From contig NZ_LN997848.1 of the NCBI RefSeq assembly GCF_001511835.1, positions 2,818,001 to 2,882,000 on the forward strand: a stretch of DNA of 64,000 bases, read 5' to 3'. The stretch's first letter is position 1. Every line of letters starts with the position of its first letter. The notes under the pieces are model-generated. The model saw only the letters and a list, made by a program, of their open reading frames with translations. It had not been told where the DNA came from and did no database searches. The DNA comes from Magnetospirillum sp. XM-1. Lineage in GTDB: Bacteria; Pseudomonadota; Alphaproteobacteria; Rhodospirillales; Magnetospirillaceae. A program made the translations under genes and the position numbers. Shown piece by piece: positions 14,867 through 23,521 of the stretch.

Positions 14867-16753
14867 ATGTCTGAAAATTGGGCCAGCCAGCAAGTTGAAC
14901 ATAGCGGCATCAGCGGCTTGCTGATGCTCGCCAGTTCTCCAGAATGCCGCCACATCATCCAGTCGATTATCGAGCACCTTCCGTGCGGCGTGACACTGTT
15001 CGATCAGAACCTGGAGATGGTTGCCTGCAATTGCCTGTTCAGACGGCTTCTGGATTTTCCAGCCACGCTGTTTGAAGGCAGCCTGCCCTCCATGAAATCC
15101 CTGGCCATGTTCAACGCACGACGTGGTGAATACGGTCCAGGTGACCCAGAGGAACTCGCTGGGCAGGTTGTCCAGAGAGCAATGGCGATGAAGCCACACC
15201 AATTCGAGCGTGTTCGGCCTGATGGAACCATTCTGGAGATTTCAGGCCAGCCACTGCCGAGCGGCGGATTCATCACGCTGTACACGGACATCACTGAACG
15301 ACGTGAAGCCGAGGAAACCCTTCGTGACAAGGAGGGGCTGCTGCGGCTGATTTTCGACAATTCCAGTGTGGCCATTTTCACCATCGATTCCAGTGGCCGG
15401 ATTGGTGCGGCCAACCAACGGATGGCGGAAATGTTCATGATGCCATTGGAATCGCTGATTAGCATGGAATACGTCGATCTGGTCGATCCCGTAGAGCAGG
15501 AAACAGCCCGAAAGAACATGGCGGATCATCTGGTCCAGGATCGGGCCAACGTCAACTTGGAGCGGCATTATTGGCGGTCGAATGGTACCGCATTTTGGGG
15601 GCAACTGACGGCCCGTCATATGCCTGCTTATAGGGATGGTCGTGCCGGTCTGGTGTGCGTTGTTTCTGACATCACAGAACGCAAGATCGCGGAACAGCAT
15701 CTGGCCGAACGTAGCCACGAACTCGAAGTTCTAAACCAGGAACTCTCCAAAACCGTTGCGGCCCTTGCTGCATCGAATGCCGAACTTGTTGCCGCCCGAG
15801 AAGAACTGGAGCACTTGGCCCGACATGACACTCTGACCGGGGCTTGGAGCCGCATCAGAATCGAAGAATCTGCCCAACAGGAAATGCTCCGAAATTCGCG
15901 ATATGGTCACCCTGTTTCATTGATCTTTATCGATCTGGACCACTTCAAGAGGGTCAATGACGGCTATGGCCATGCTGTAGGCGATGAAGTTCTGAAGACA
16001 TTTTGTGACATCGCCCAAAAGTGCATGCGTTCCACCGATCTGCTCGGTCGTTGGGGCGGTGAGGAATTCGTGATCGTCACCCCGAACAGTGGACTAATGA
16101 TCGCAATCCTGCTTGCCGAACGAATCCGTAAGGCGGTTATGGCCTTCGATTTTCCTGGTGTTGGGCATGTTACCGCCAGCTTTGGTGTCGCCGAATACCG
16201 TGAAGATGAAACATGGGAATCTTGGCTATGCCGGTCTGATGCAGCCCTTTACGCGGCAAAGGAAGGTGGGAGGAACCGAGTCGTAACCGATGCCTGCGAG
16301 GCTGACGAAGCCGATGAGGCAGAGCTTCTCGATCTCTCGTTTCTACGTCTGGTCTGGAGGAGCACCTACGAGTCCGGCCATGCTTTGCTCGATACGCAGC
16401 ACCGAAATCTATTCGAACACGCAAATAATTTGCTGACAGCGGTCATCGGAGAGCGACCAACCGATGAGGTGGCACCTCAGATCGAAGCACTTGTTGCGGA
16501 CCTTCTGGATCATTTCCGGGATGAAGAAGCAGTTTTCCGCTCGATAGGATATTCCGGTGCTGATGAACATGCCCAAACCCACCAGGGTCTAATCGACCGT
16601 GCCGGGGAATTGGTGGCGATTTTCACATCCGGCGAACTGGCCTTGGGCGACCTGTTCAATTTTCTGGCCTATGACGTGGTGGCAAAGCACATGCTGTCCG
16701 AAGATCGAAAGTTCTTTGGGCACATCCAGGCAGTTCGCGACACGGCGGTATAA
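14867..16753 (+). CDS. Diguanylate cyclase with PAS domains and C-terminal hemerythrin domain
   Basis: 628 residues, no membrane segments. Order: PAS (about 25-145, ending LYTDITERREAEE), second PAS (about 150-275, ending VSDITERKIAEQ), a coiled coil (about 280-325), GGDEF domain (about 325-480) with an active GGEEF and an intact inhibitory RSTD five residues before it, then bacteriohemerythrin (about 500-628) with HALLDTQH, HFRDEEAVF, HAQTH and HMLSED metal ligands. It should make cyclic di-GMP under control of oxygen or redox bound at the di-iron site. It diverges from nrdR. Such a signalling gene as cargo on an element could alter motility or biofilm behaviour of the host. Start ATG 14867 has only a weak SD. 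Confidence 0.9.
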   Translation: MSENWASQQVEHSGISGLLMLASSPECRHIIQSIIEHLPCGVTLFDQNLEMVACNCLFRRLLDFPATLFEGSLPSMKSLAMFNARRGEYGPGDPEELAGQVVQRAMAMKPHQFERVRPDGTILEISGQPLPSGGFITLYTDITERREAEETLRDKEGLLRLIFDNSSVAIFTIDSSGRIGAANQRMAEMFMMPLESLISMEYVDLVDPVEQETARKNMADHLVQDRANVNLERHYWRSNGTAFWGQLTARHMPAYRDGRAGLVCVVSDITERKIAEQHLAERSHELEVLNQELSKTVAALAASNAELVAAREELEHLARHDTLTGAWSRIRIEESAQQEMLRNSRYGHPVSLIFIDLDHFKRVNDGYGHAVGDEVLKTFCDIAQKCMRSTDLLGRWGGEEFVIVTPNSGLMIAILLAERIRKAVMAFDFPGVGHVTASFGVAEYREDETWESWLCRSDAALYAAKEGGRNRVVTDACEADEADEAELLDLSFLRLVWRSTYESGHALLDTQHRNLFEHANNLLTAVIGERPTDEVAPQIEALVADLLDHFRDEEAVFRSIGYSGADEHAQTHQGLIDRAGELVAIFTSGELALGDLFNFLAYDVVAKHMLSEDRKFFGHIQAVRDTAV

Positions 16754-16778
16754 TTTCGGGCAGGCAGGTTGGGCGAAC

Positions 16779-17006
16779 ATGGCAATATTCGGACGAAAAC
16801 CTCCCCCCATCCAAGTCGGTGACTTGTTCATGAAAGCCAACGATCCGACCAGAAAGGTGTGGGAGGTGTCACGGCTTTGGACGGCCGTTGATGGGGTTCC
16901 GCATGCCCGGATGGTGAACCGGCACGAGACACTAATGGTGTCGATTCGCACCCTGGAAGACCCGGAGTACTTTGTGGCTGTGCCTGTGATTCGGAACGAG
17001 CCGTAA
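16779..17006 (+). CDS. Small hypothetical protein
   Basis: 75 residues from ATG 16779; the longer frame upstream overlaps the cyclase gene and looks non-coding. The sequence MAIFGRKPPPIQVGDLFMKA, then VWEVSRLWTAVDGVPHARMV, reads as a compact beta protein; I recall similar small unannotated proteins in Rhodospirillales. It follows the diguanylate cyclase gene by 25 nt and may be cotranscribed. Function unknown. Confidence 0.55.
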   Translation: MAIFGRKPPPIQVGDLFMKANDPTRKVWEVSRLWTAVDGVPHARMVNRHETLMVSIRTLEDPEYFVAVPVIRNEP

Positions 17007-17058
17007 AGCAGGTCGGCGGTGGAGAACTGGTGAGAACTCCACCGCCGGATCGTGCTGG

Positions 17059-17430
17059 ATGGATCAGGTTTACGGGGGTGATCTATCCAGATGTGGCCGC
17101 ATCGGGGGGATGCCACCAGAAAAGGTTATCGTATTCGGCTTATGCCATCAAGGCGGAGATGATGAACGTGTCGTCTTTGATGGCATCGAGATGATCATCC
17201 AAGGAGTCAAGGTGAGGGCTGATGACAAAAGTACCGAGGTTTCCTTGCCAACATATCGGGCACCAGATGGCTCATGGAGGGCCGCAATTATTCTGCCTGA
17301 TGAGATCAAGGATGCCATTTCGGACACGGTGATTGCTGCGGGATTGGAGGCAGGAATCCTCCGGGTGAAGAAGGAGTCCGTTGGGGATCGCTGTCGGGAT
17401 GCGACAGAAGCCAAAGCAGACCAGGAATGA
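17059..17430 (+). CDS. Small hypothetical protein, faintly SpoVG-like
   Basis: 123 residues from ATG 17059; ATG 17110 (MPPEKVIVFG) is an alternative start. The middle (IEMIIQGVKVR..STEVSLPTYRAPDGSWRAAIILPDEIKDAI) has the strand-loop-strand pattern of SpoVG-type nucleic-acid-binding proteins, with the P-x-x-R-x-x-D-G turn. The match is by eye only. The tail is charged. It lies between the small gene after the diguanylate cyclase and the HU gene. Confidence 0.45.
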   Translation: MDQVYGGDLSRCGRIGGMPPEKVIVFGLCHQGGDDERVVFDGIEMIIQGVKVRADDKSTEVSLPTYRAPDGSWRAAIILPDEIKDAISDTVIAAGLEAGILRVKKESVGDRCRDATEAKADQE

Positions 17431-17508
17431 TTGCGGGTTGTAAGCGGATTGACGGCCTGAAATGCCAATGTCATTCCTTATAACCATACCTTTTGTAGGG
17501 AGGGGCAA

Positions 17509-17787
17509 ATGAACAAGTCCGAATTGATTAATGCCGTTGCCGATGGTGCCAACATGACCAAGGCCGACGCGGGCAATGCCATTGACGCTGTTTTTGCCGC
17601 CATCACTACCGCCATGAAGTCCGGCGATGATGTGCGTTTGGTCGGCTTTGGAACTTTCTCGGTTTCTGCCCGTCCTGCACGTGAAGGCAGGAATCCGCAA
17701 ACTGGCAAGACCCTCACCATCGCGGCCAGCAAGTCTGCCAAATTCACCGCCGGAAAGAGCCTCAAGGACACCATCAATGGCCGATGA
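17509..17787 (+). CDS. HU family DNA-binding protein
   Basis: 92 residues, the standard HU size. The N-terminus [25 protein letters not shown], the [22 protein letters not shown] arm region and the FTAGKSLKD end are all typical. It binds and bends DNA without much sequence preference. SD GGGAGGGG lies six bases before ATG. The MucR-like gene starts inside its last codons, so the two are coupled. An element-borne HU may help replication, integration or silencing of the element. Confidence 0.9.
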   Translation: MNKSELINAVADGANMTKADAGNAIDAVFAAITTAMKSGDDVRLVGFGTFSVSARPAREGRNPQTGKTLTIAASKSAKFTAGKSLKDTINGR

Positions 17788-18190
17788 CATCAAGGCTCTG
17801 ACCACCAAGATTGTAGCCGCCTACCTGGGCAGCAACACCTTGACGGCCACGGAAATTCCGAACCTAATCAAGTCCGTTTTTTCGACTTTGGCCAGTGCGG
17901 ATACCCCTGCTTCAGCACCGTCTGAACAGCAACAACCTGCCGTTTCAGTAAAGAAGTCTGTGACCCCCGGACATATCGTCTGTCTTGAATGCGGCAGTCG
18001 CCAAAAAATGCTGAAGAGACACCTCTTGACCAGCCATGGGCTGACGCCGGACGAGTACCGGGTCAACTGGAACTTGCCCACTGACTATCCCATGGTCGCC
18101 CCGGAGTATGCTGCTCGTAGATCTGAGTTTGCCAAGGCTATTGGACTGGGGCATTCACGGACAAACCGGAAGCCCAAATCAGCCACCTGA
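17777..18190 (+). CDS. MucR/Ros family zinc-finger regulator
   Basis: 137 residues from ATG 17777, which overlaps the end of the HU gene by 11 nt. [20 protein letters not shown] is the MucR N-terminal oligomerisation region; [32 protein letters not shown] is the Ros-type zinc finger with C-x2-C and H-x4-H-like ligands. MucR/Ros proteins bind AT-rich DNA and often silence horizontally acquired genes in alphaproteobacteria. Being coupled to an HU gene it may form a small nucleoid module of the element. Confidence 0.85.
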   Translation: MADDIKALTTKIVAAYLGSNTLTATEIPNLIKSVFSTLASADTPASAPSEQQQPAVSVKKSVTPGHIVCLECGSRQKMLKRHLLTSHGLTPDEYRVNWNLPTDYPMVAPEYAARRSEFAKAIGLGHSRTNRKPKSAT

Positions 18191-18212
18191 CGAATAAATG
18201 GAGAGGGGCACC

Positions 18213-18719
18213 ATGCCGCCACGTAAGAGTGCCAAGCCCGTAACCGCCACCAAGCCTGCCAAGGAAGTCAGGAAGGTTGGTCGGTCCACCCGTGGCCGAT
18301 TGGACGACGGCAGTGCCAATCCCATCGATGTCCATGTTGGTGCCCGCATTCGGCTTCGCCGGACCCTGCTTGGTATGAGCCAGGAAAAGCTGGGCGAATG
18401 CCTTGGGCTGACCTTCCAGCAGGTGCAAAAATACGAACGTGGAGCCAATCGGGTCGGAGCCTCCAGGCTGTTCGATCTATCCCGTGTTCTGGATGTCCGG
18501 GTTGGCTACTTTTTTGAGGAAATCTCTGATACTGCCCAGGCAGCATCGCCGGTCGAGGTGATCCGTGGCAATGTCACCAAGGCAATCGATGTCGCTGACG
18601 ACAATCCCATGACAAAGCGGGAAACCCTCGAATTGGTACGGGCCTATTTCAGCATCAATGACCCCAAGGTCCGGGATCAGGTGCTTGCAATGGCAAAGGC
18701 ATTGGGTGGTGCCAAATAG
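18213..18719 (+). CDS. XRE family helix-turn-helix regulator
   Basis: 168 residues from ATG 18213, with GGAGAGGGG seven bases upstream; ATG 18198 overlaps that SD. The N-terminal 45 residues are basic (Lys/Pro/Ala). VGARIRLRRTLLGMSQEKLGECLGLTFQQVQKYERGANRV (about 47-86) is a clear Cro/CI helix-turn-helix of the type common in alphaproteobacterial regulators. The C-terminal helices may dimerise. It is the last gene before the radC junction and could repress excision or replication genes of the element. Confidence 0.85.
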   Translation: MPPRKSAKPVTATKPAKEVRKVGRSTRGRLDDGSANPIDVHVGARIRLRRTLLGMSQEKLGECLGLTFQQVQKYERGANRVGASRLFDLSRVLDVRVGYFFEEISDTAQAASPVEVIRGNVTKAIDVADDNPMTKRETLELVRAYFSINDPKVRDQVLAMAKALGGAK

Positions 18720-18739
18720 GGACGGGGAGGGGGATTACT

Positions 18740-18759
18740 TGCGACACAAATGCGACACA
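18740..18759. repeat. Tandem TGCGACACA repeats near the right end of the element
   Basis: TGCGACACA at 18740-18748 and 18751-18759, one helical turn apart and about 60 nt inside the junction with radC. This spacing is usual for arm-type binding sites of recombinases at element ends. Confidence 0.55.
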
Positions 18760-18781
18760 CTCACCATTGCGTCTTTATAAC

Positions 18782-19378
18782 CTACTGAATTGCATGTGAA
18801 ATAGGTCGGCGGCAAGTACGGTTGTGGACCATGATGATGGCGGAGGCGTGCAGCGCCAGGGCGCGCTTGACCACCTCGCGGGGGTAGAGCGGCGTGTGGT
18901 CGACGGTGCCGGTCTGCTGCACCTCGTCGGCGATCAGGGTGTTCTTGCGGTCGAGGAACAGCAGGCGGAACTGCTCGGTGGGCAGGGTGCTCATGGCGGT
19001 GCGGCAGTAATCCAGCAGCACGTCCCAGCTTGAAATCACCGAGGCGTTGATCACCGGGGCGCGGGCCAGTCGGATGGCGGCCTCGCGCACCACCTTCAGC
19101 GTGGCGGCGGCCACGTCCTTGATGCCGTCCACGCTCTTCAGCTCTTCCACATCGGCGGTAATCACGTCGGCGAAGCTGCCGAATCGCTTGATCAGCGCCT
19201 TGGCCAGCGGCTTGGTGTCCTTTTGCGGAATGGCCGCGCCCAGCAGCAATTCCAGCAATTCATAGTCGGGCAGGGCCTCGGGCGCATCGAGGAAGCGGTT
19301 GCGCAATCGTTCCCGATGGCCCTTGTGTTCCCCGTTCGGTTGACCCGTCGAGGGAGCTGCCCCGGCGAGTTTAGTCAT
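18782..19378 (-). pseudogene. radC: radC, 3'-truncated by the mobile element
   Basis: 198 residues from ATG 19378 (GGGAGAAAG upstream). It has the RadC N-terminal helix-hairpin-helix part (GHRERLRNRF..LPDYELLELLLGAAIPQKDTKPLAK) and most of the JAB/MPN domain up to SAIIMVHN, then RTCRRPISHAIQ encoded by the element and a stop at 18782. The metal-binding H-x-H...D of the JAMM motif, normally starting at V-H-N-H-P-S-G, is lost. RadC is a conserved protein of unclear enzymatic role; its 3' end serves as attachment site for Tn554-type elements in other bacteria. The shortened protein is probably inactive as a metalloprotease. Confidence 0.9.
18820..18821. other. Right insertion junction (att site) in radC
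   Basis: Host sequence starting at 18821 (minus strand codons GTC CAC AAC for V-H-N) matches RadC up to its JAMM motif; from 18820 leftward the frame reads unrelated residues. An intact radC would continue with H-P-S-G. The exact crossover may be one or two bases off because the next host codon also begins with C. Confidence 0.75.
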
Positions 19379-19520
19379 GCTGCTTTCTCCCAACCGGCGG
19401 ATATTCTCAACGAATATCCATAAAGCGAAGGATGCACAAGCCGTCCCCGCCGGGAATTGAGTGTTGACGGCTCCCCCGTCGAACTGGTGTGTTGTCGCGC
19501 GAAACCTGAGTGTGTCGGGG

Positions 19521-20600
19521 ATGGCTTTGGTGTCCTGCGTCGCTTTCGTGGAAAAGCCTGGATTTTCGGCGCTGCTCGATCATGTGCGTTGGTTGTCGGC
19601 TCTTACCGTCTTGTGTGGTCATGCACGCAACGCGCTGTTCCTGCCCTATGGCGAAAATCTGGCTCCCGGACCGTTGGAATGGCTGTTCTATGCCCTGACC
19701 AACATGCAGAACGAGGCCGTGGTCTGTTTCTTCGTCATCAGCGGCCTGCTGATCGGCGGCAAGTTGCTGGATTATGCGGAGCAACCGGCCTTTCCCGTCC
19801 GCCGCTACGTCATTGATCGGCTCTCCAGGCTTTATCTGGTGCTGTTGCCCGCGCTGGTATTGAGCGCAATCCCGGCCGCCTTCGGATTTTGCGAAGTGCG
19901 TGGAAGCGCCGAGTGGCTTGGCGCGGCCTTGTATCTCCAGCACGTCCTTGTGCCGGTCACCGCCTGCAACACCCCGATTTGGAGTCTGGCCAACGAGTTC
20001 TGGTATTATGCCCTTGGCATGACCGCCGTGCTGTCTTGGCGAGGAAGCCGCCTGGCCCTTGGGGCGTTGGCCGTCATGGTGGCTTTGCTGCTGGCCGCCG
20101 ATCCTTGGACCAGCCAGAACGTGCTGCTCTATCTGCCCTTCTGGCTCTTGGGGATGGCAGTGTCCTGGAGGCGGTGGCCGGGGCTGGGGCCGTGGCCGAC
20201 CTTCGGACTGTTCATGGCCGCTTTGGCGGTCTCGCGCAGTCATGCCCTGGATGGGGTTTTCTGGTTGCGCGATGCCCTGATCGCTCTTGGCCTTACCGGC
20301 TTCCTGGCGGCGGCGTCATCGGCTTCGGTTGCCGTTGGGCTGGCGGGATTGGGGCGGAGGCTGGCGGGGTTTTCCTTTACCCTTTACCTGACCCATTGGC
20401 CGTTGCTGCTGCTTATTATCGGCTGGATCAGGCGCAGCGGTCATGTTTCCTACCCACTGAATCCCGAACGCTGGGAATCCTATGTCCTGTGGCTGGGGAC
20501 GGTCATGTTCTGCCTGGCGTTCGCGGCGTTGCTGGCTCGAATCACCGAGGCTCGGACCGGTAAGGTTCGGGTGTTGCTGGAGGGCCGGTTCAGAGCCTAG
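19521..20600 (+). CDS. Acyltransferase family 3 (OafA-like) membrane protein
   Basis: About 359 residues; ATG 19521 is chosen, TTG 19461 in frame is possible, neither has a strong SD. The N-terminal LLDHVRWLSALTVLCGHAR holds the conserved Arg and His of acyltransferase-3 proteins. About ten membrane segments follow, with FFVISGLLIGGKLL and RYVIDRLSRLYLVLLPAL typical of the family, and YLTHWPLLLLI near the end. It probably transfers an acetyl or other acyl group to a surface polysaccharide. Its stop overlaps the convergent PadR-like gene by 4 nt. Substrate unknown. Confidence 0.8.
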   Translation: MALVSCVAFVEKPGFSALLDHVRWLSALTVLCGHARNALFLPYGENLAPGPLEWLFYALTNMQNEAVVCFFVISGLLIGGKLLDYAEQPAFPVRRYVIDRLSRLYLVLLPALVLSAIPAAFGFCEVRGSAEWLGAALYLQHVLVPVTACNTPIWSLANEFWYYALGMTAVLSWRGSRLALGALAVMVALLLAADPWTSQNVLLYLPFWLLGMAVSWRRWPGLGPWPTFGLFMAALAVSRSHALDGVFWLRDALIALGLTGFLAAASSASVAVGLAGLGRRLAGFSFTLYLTHWPLLLLIIGWIRRSGHVSYPLNPERWESYVLWLGTVMFCLAFAALLARITEARTGKVRVLLEGRFRA

Positions 20601-21133
20601 AGACGGGCGCGGAAGTCTTCCAGCCAGGCCAGTCGGCTTTCCAGCAGGGCGATGTCGTGGTCCAGCCACGCCGCGAGCGCGCTGCCGCCCTCGCCATCGC
20701 TGCCGCGCAGGTCGGACAGGCGGGCCAACTCGCTGTCGGCGCCTTCGATCAGCAGGTCGATCTGGTGGGCGCGCTCGTCGGCCTCCAGCAGGTCGAGGAA
20801 GCGCATCTTCAGCGCCACCACCAGCTTGGAGAGGTCCGAACCGGGGCGCAGCCTTGCGGTCAGCAGGGTCTGCAGTTCGCGCTGTCCCGCCGCCGAGATG
20901 GTCAACATGGAATCGTCTTCCATGCCCTGGCCGTCGGTGGCCTCGACGAGGCCTTCATAGCGCAGCAGCTCGATGGAGATGCCCATCAGCTCGAGGCTGG
21001 GGCCCATGATCCGGCTGGTGAAATGCCGCACCGACCCGGCCAGTTCGCTGTAGCGCATGGGCCGGGACGCGATGGTTCCCAGCGCGCAAAGCCGCACAGC
21101 TTCCTTAGGGGTCAACGTATTGTCGGCGAACAT
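20597..21133 (-). CDS. PadR-like transcriptional regulator
   Basis: 178 residues from ATG 21133. The N-terminal winged helix (LTPKEAVRLCALGTIASRPMRYSELAGSVRHF, then IELLRYEGLVEATDG) resembles PadR-type domains; the C-terminal part is a long helical region (LLEADERAHQIDLLIEGADSELARL) like PadR dimerisation helices. It likely represses a nearby or distant gene in response to an unknown signal. It diverges from the ELM1-like gene with 116 nt between starts. The longer frame to 21259 overlaps that gene and is less likely. Confidence 0.65.
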   Translation of the reverse strand: MFADNTLTPKEAVRLCALGTIASRPMRYSELAGSVRHFTSRIMGPSLELMGISIELLRYEGLVEATDGQGMEDDSMLTISAAGQRELQTLLTARLRPGSDLSKLVVALKMRFLDLLEADERAHQIDLLIEGADSELARLSDLRGSDGEGGSALAAWLDHDIALLESRLAWLEDFRARL

Positions 21134-21249
21134 GGGCAGCCTATCCCGATCACGAAGGATTAGGCCAAATATAGGGGGTAACGGGTTAACAGTCCACAAA
21201 TACGACGGGAGGTCTTGCAAACGCTTTCGTATTGGCGGAGCTTGTCGCC

Positions 21250-22230
21250 ATGAGCGCAAGGATAAGCGAAGCGGGCGAAATCTGGGTGCTGGCCGACGAC
21301 CGGGCCGGCAATGTCGCCCAATGTCTGGGGGTCGCCGAGGCGCTGGGCCGGCCGTTCACCGTCAAGACCATCGCCTACGACCGTCTGGCCCGCCTGCCCA
21401 ACGCCTTGCGGGGCGCCGGGCTGACCGGAATCACGCCAGAGAGCCGGGCGGCGTTGTGCGCGCCCTGGCCGCGCCTGGTGATTGCCGCCGGGCGGCGCAC
21501 CGCCCCCGTCGCCCGCTGGATCAAGCGCCGGAGCGGGGCCCGGCTGGTGCAGATCATGGATCCCGGCTTTCCTGGCCGGGGCGATTTCGACCTGATCGTC
21601 TCGCCGGCCCACGATTGCCCCAAGCCCGGCGGCAACGTGCTGGAGGTGCTGGGCGCGCCGCACCGGGTGACGCCCGAACGTCTGGCCGCCGAGGCCGAGA
21701 AATGGCGTCCGGCCTTCGCCCATCTGCCGCGCCCCTGGGTGGCGGTGATCGTCGGCGGCGCCACCAAGAACCGTCCCTTTCCGGTGGAGATGGCCCGGAC
21801 CCTGGGCGAAAGCGTCGCCCGGCTGGCGGCGGGCCAGGGCGGTTCGCTGCTGCTGACCACCAGCCGCCGCACCGGCGCGGAGCAGGAGGCCGCCCTGGCC
21901 GCCGGACTGCCCGAGCCCCGGTGGCTGCACCTGTTCTCCCAAGGCGGCGACAATCCCTATTTCGGTTTCCTGGCCCTGGCCGATTCCGTCGTCGTCACCG
22001 GCGATTCGGTCTCCATGTGCTGCGAGGCCTGCGCCTCGGCCGCCCCGGTGTTCATCTGGGCGCCGGAGGGCTGGGCGGCGCCCAAGCACGCCCGCCTGCA
22101 CGCCCAGCTCTATCGGGCCGGGCTGGCCCGGCCGCTGGACGGCGCCGCCGGGCTGGCGGGCTGGGAGCGTCCCCGCCTCAACGCCGCCCAGGAGGTGGCC
22201 CGCATCATCGCCGAGCGCCTGCTGCCATGA
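21250..22230 (+). CDS. ELM1/GtrOC1 family protein (DUF1022)
   Basis: About 326 residues from ATG 21250; GTG or ATG a few codons upstream are possible. EIWVLADDRAGNVAQCLGVAEALG at the N-terminus and VIVGGATKNRPF, DSVSMCCEAC and the closing Rossmann-like half are typical of the family named for plant mitochondrial fission protein ELM1, found in many alphaproteobacteria and related to glycosyltransferases. The bacterial role is not settled. The stop overlaps the start of the protease gene (ATGA), so the two are coupled. Confidence 0.8.
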   Translation: MSARISEAGEIWVLADDRAGNVAQCLGVAEALGRPFTVKTIAYDRLARLPNALRGAGLTGITPESRAALCAPWPRLVIAAGRRTAPVARWIKRRSGARLVQIMDPGFPGRGDFDLIVSPAHDCPKPGGNVLEVLGAPHRVTPERLAAEAEKWRPAFAHLPRPWVAVIVGGATKNRPFPVEMARTLGESVARLAAGQGGSLLLTTSRRTGAEQEAALAAGLPEPRWLHLFSQGGDNPYFGFLALADSVVVTGDSVSMCCEACASAAPVFIWAPEGWAAPKHARLHAQLYRAGLARPLDGAAGLAGWERPRLNAAQEVARIIAERLLP

Positions 22231-23018
22231 GGTGGGCGGCCCTCCTGCTGATGCTGCTTGCCGCGCCCGCCAGCGCCGAGCCGCGCCAGTTGCACGGCAT
22301 CAAGGGCGAGGACCAGCGGCTGCGCATGGAGGCGCAGGAATTCCCGTGGAGCGCCATGGGGCGGCTCAACTTCTTCAGCGGCCATTGCAGCGCCACCCTG
22401 ATCGGGCCGAGGCTGATCGCCACCGCCGCCCATTGCCTGTGGAACCGCCGCACCCAGAAGCCCTTTCCCGCCTCGTCCTTCACCTTCGTGGCGGGCTGGG
22501 ACCGGGGCGAGTATCTGCGCGCCTCCAAGGTGACCATGGTGCATGCCGCGCCCAAGTGGGTCCTGGACGGGCAGGAGCGGGGACTGGCCAGCCGTGCCGA
22601 CGACTGGGCGCTGATGGAATTGGAGGAGCCGCTGGGCGACGAGATCGGCTGGGTCGCGCTGGGAGCCTCCCAGGTGGGCATGAAGGTCGCCGTGGCCGGA
22701 TATGGCCGCGACAAGGCCCAGGTGCCGCTGGCCCATGTGGGATGCCGCCTGACCCGTCAGGCCCTGCCCGGTGTGTTCATCCATGATTGCGACGCGGTGC
22801 AGGGGGAATCGGGCGGCCCGGTCTTCGGCTGGAGCGAGGGCGGGTTGCGTCTGGTGGCGGTCAACGTGGCGGTGATCCCCTCGCAAGGCGAGGCCGGGGT
22901 GGCGGCGGGTATCGAAGCCCTGCGGCCGCTGGCGGAGCGCCTGGGAGCGGGAAAGGCCACCCGGGCGGGCGCGGTGTCCAAGCCCGCCAGTGTGGATCTG
23001 GGTCAGTCGTTGAGGTGA
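22227..23018 (+). CDS. Secreted trypsin-like serine protease
   Basis: 263 residues from ATG 22227, overlapping the preceding stop by 4 nt. Signal peptide: [19 protein letters not shown] with cleavage after A-S-A. The triad is present: His in TAAHC (about residue 71), Asp in DDWALMEL (about 127), Ser in GESGGPV (about 194), with paired Cys around them. A periplasmic or secreted chymotrypsin-fold protease. The 3' end overlaps the convergent macro-domain gene by 16 nt. Confidence 0.85.
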   Translation: MRWAALLLMLLAAPASAEPRQLHGIKGEDQRLRMEAQEFPWSAMGRLNFFSGHCSATLIGPRLIATAAHCLWNRRTQKPFPASSFTFVAGWDRGEYLRASKVTMVHAAPKWVLDGQERGLASRADDWALMELEEPLGDEIGWVALGASQVGMKVAVAGYGRDKAQVPLAHVGCRLTRQALPGVFIHDCDAVQGESGGPVFGWSEGGLRLVAVNVAVIPSQGEAGVAAGIEALRPLAERLGAGKATRAGAVSKPASVDLGQSLR

Positions 23019-23521
23019 AGGGCGTTGCGGTGGGCCTCGACGCTGTCGGGGCCGAAGCAGCAGAACACCACCTGATCCAGGGCGTCACTCGCCGACAGGA
23101 AGGCCCGGACGGTGGCCACCGCGATGCGGGCCGCGTCGTCCTTGGGATAGCCGTAGATTCCGGTGGAGATGGCCGGAAACGCCAGGCTGCGCGCCCCGGC
23201 TTCCACCGCCAGCGCCAGCGAGCGGCGGTAGCACGATTCCAGCAGGGCGGGTTCGCCCTGGCCGCCGCCCTTCCACACCGGTCCCACCGTATGGATCACC
23301 CAGCGGGCGGGCAGGCGGAACCCCGGAGTGATCTTGGCGTCGCCGGTGGCGCAGCCGCCCAAAACCCGGCAGGCCCCCAGCAATTGCGGTCCGGCCGCCC
23401 GGTGAATGGCCCCGTCCACCCCGCCGCCGCCCAGTAGGGACGAATTGGCGGCGTTGACGATGGCATCCACCTCCAGGCGGGTGATGTCGGCTTCGACGAT
23501 CCGCATTCTGGTGTCCGGCAT
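23003..23521 (-). CDS. Macro domain protein, probable O-acetyl-ADP-ribose deacetylase
   Basis: 172 residues from ATG 23521. [26 protein letters not shown] (about 17-42) is the ADP-ribose-binding loop of MacroD/YmdB proteins and [12 protein letters not shown] (about 113-124) the second loop. It should remove ADP-ribose from proteins or hydrolyse O-acetyl-ADP-ribose. The start overlaps the VOC gene stop by one base (TGATG), so translation is coupled. Confidence 0.9.
   Translation of the reverse strand: MPDTRMRIVEADITRLEVDAIVNAANSSLLGGGGVDGAIHRAAGPQLLGACRVLGGCATGDAKITPGFRLPARWVIHTVGPVWKGGGQGEPALLESCYRRSLALAVEAGARSLAFPAISTGIYGYPKDDAARIAVATVRAFLSASDALDQVVFCCFGPDSVEAHRNALHLND

Larger units (their letters stand above)
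1..18820. mobile_element. Right part of an integrated mobile element inserted in radC
   Basis: The host radC reading frame is intact from its start at 19378 down to 18821 and then changes abruptly into unrelated sequence that stops at 18782, so 18820/18821 is the right junction. Everything to its left differs from the core in GC content and gene type: recombinase, primase, helicase, UmuDC, methylase, small hypothetical genes, HU, MucR and XRE regulators. The left end, and the matching 3' part of radC, are outside the window, so the size and class (integrative plasmid, prophage-like or Tn554-type element) are unknown. Tn554-family transposons are known to insert in radC, but no TnpA/B/C genes are visible here. 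Confidence 0.85.
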
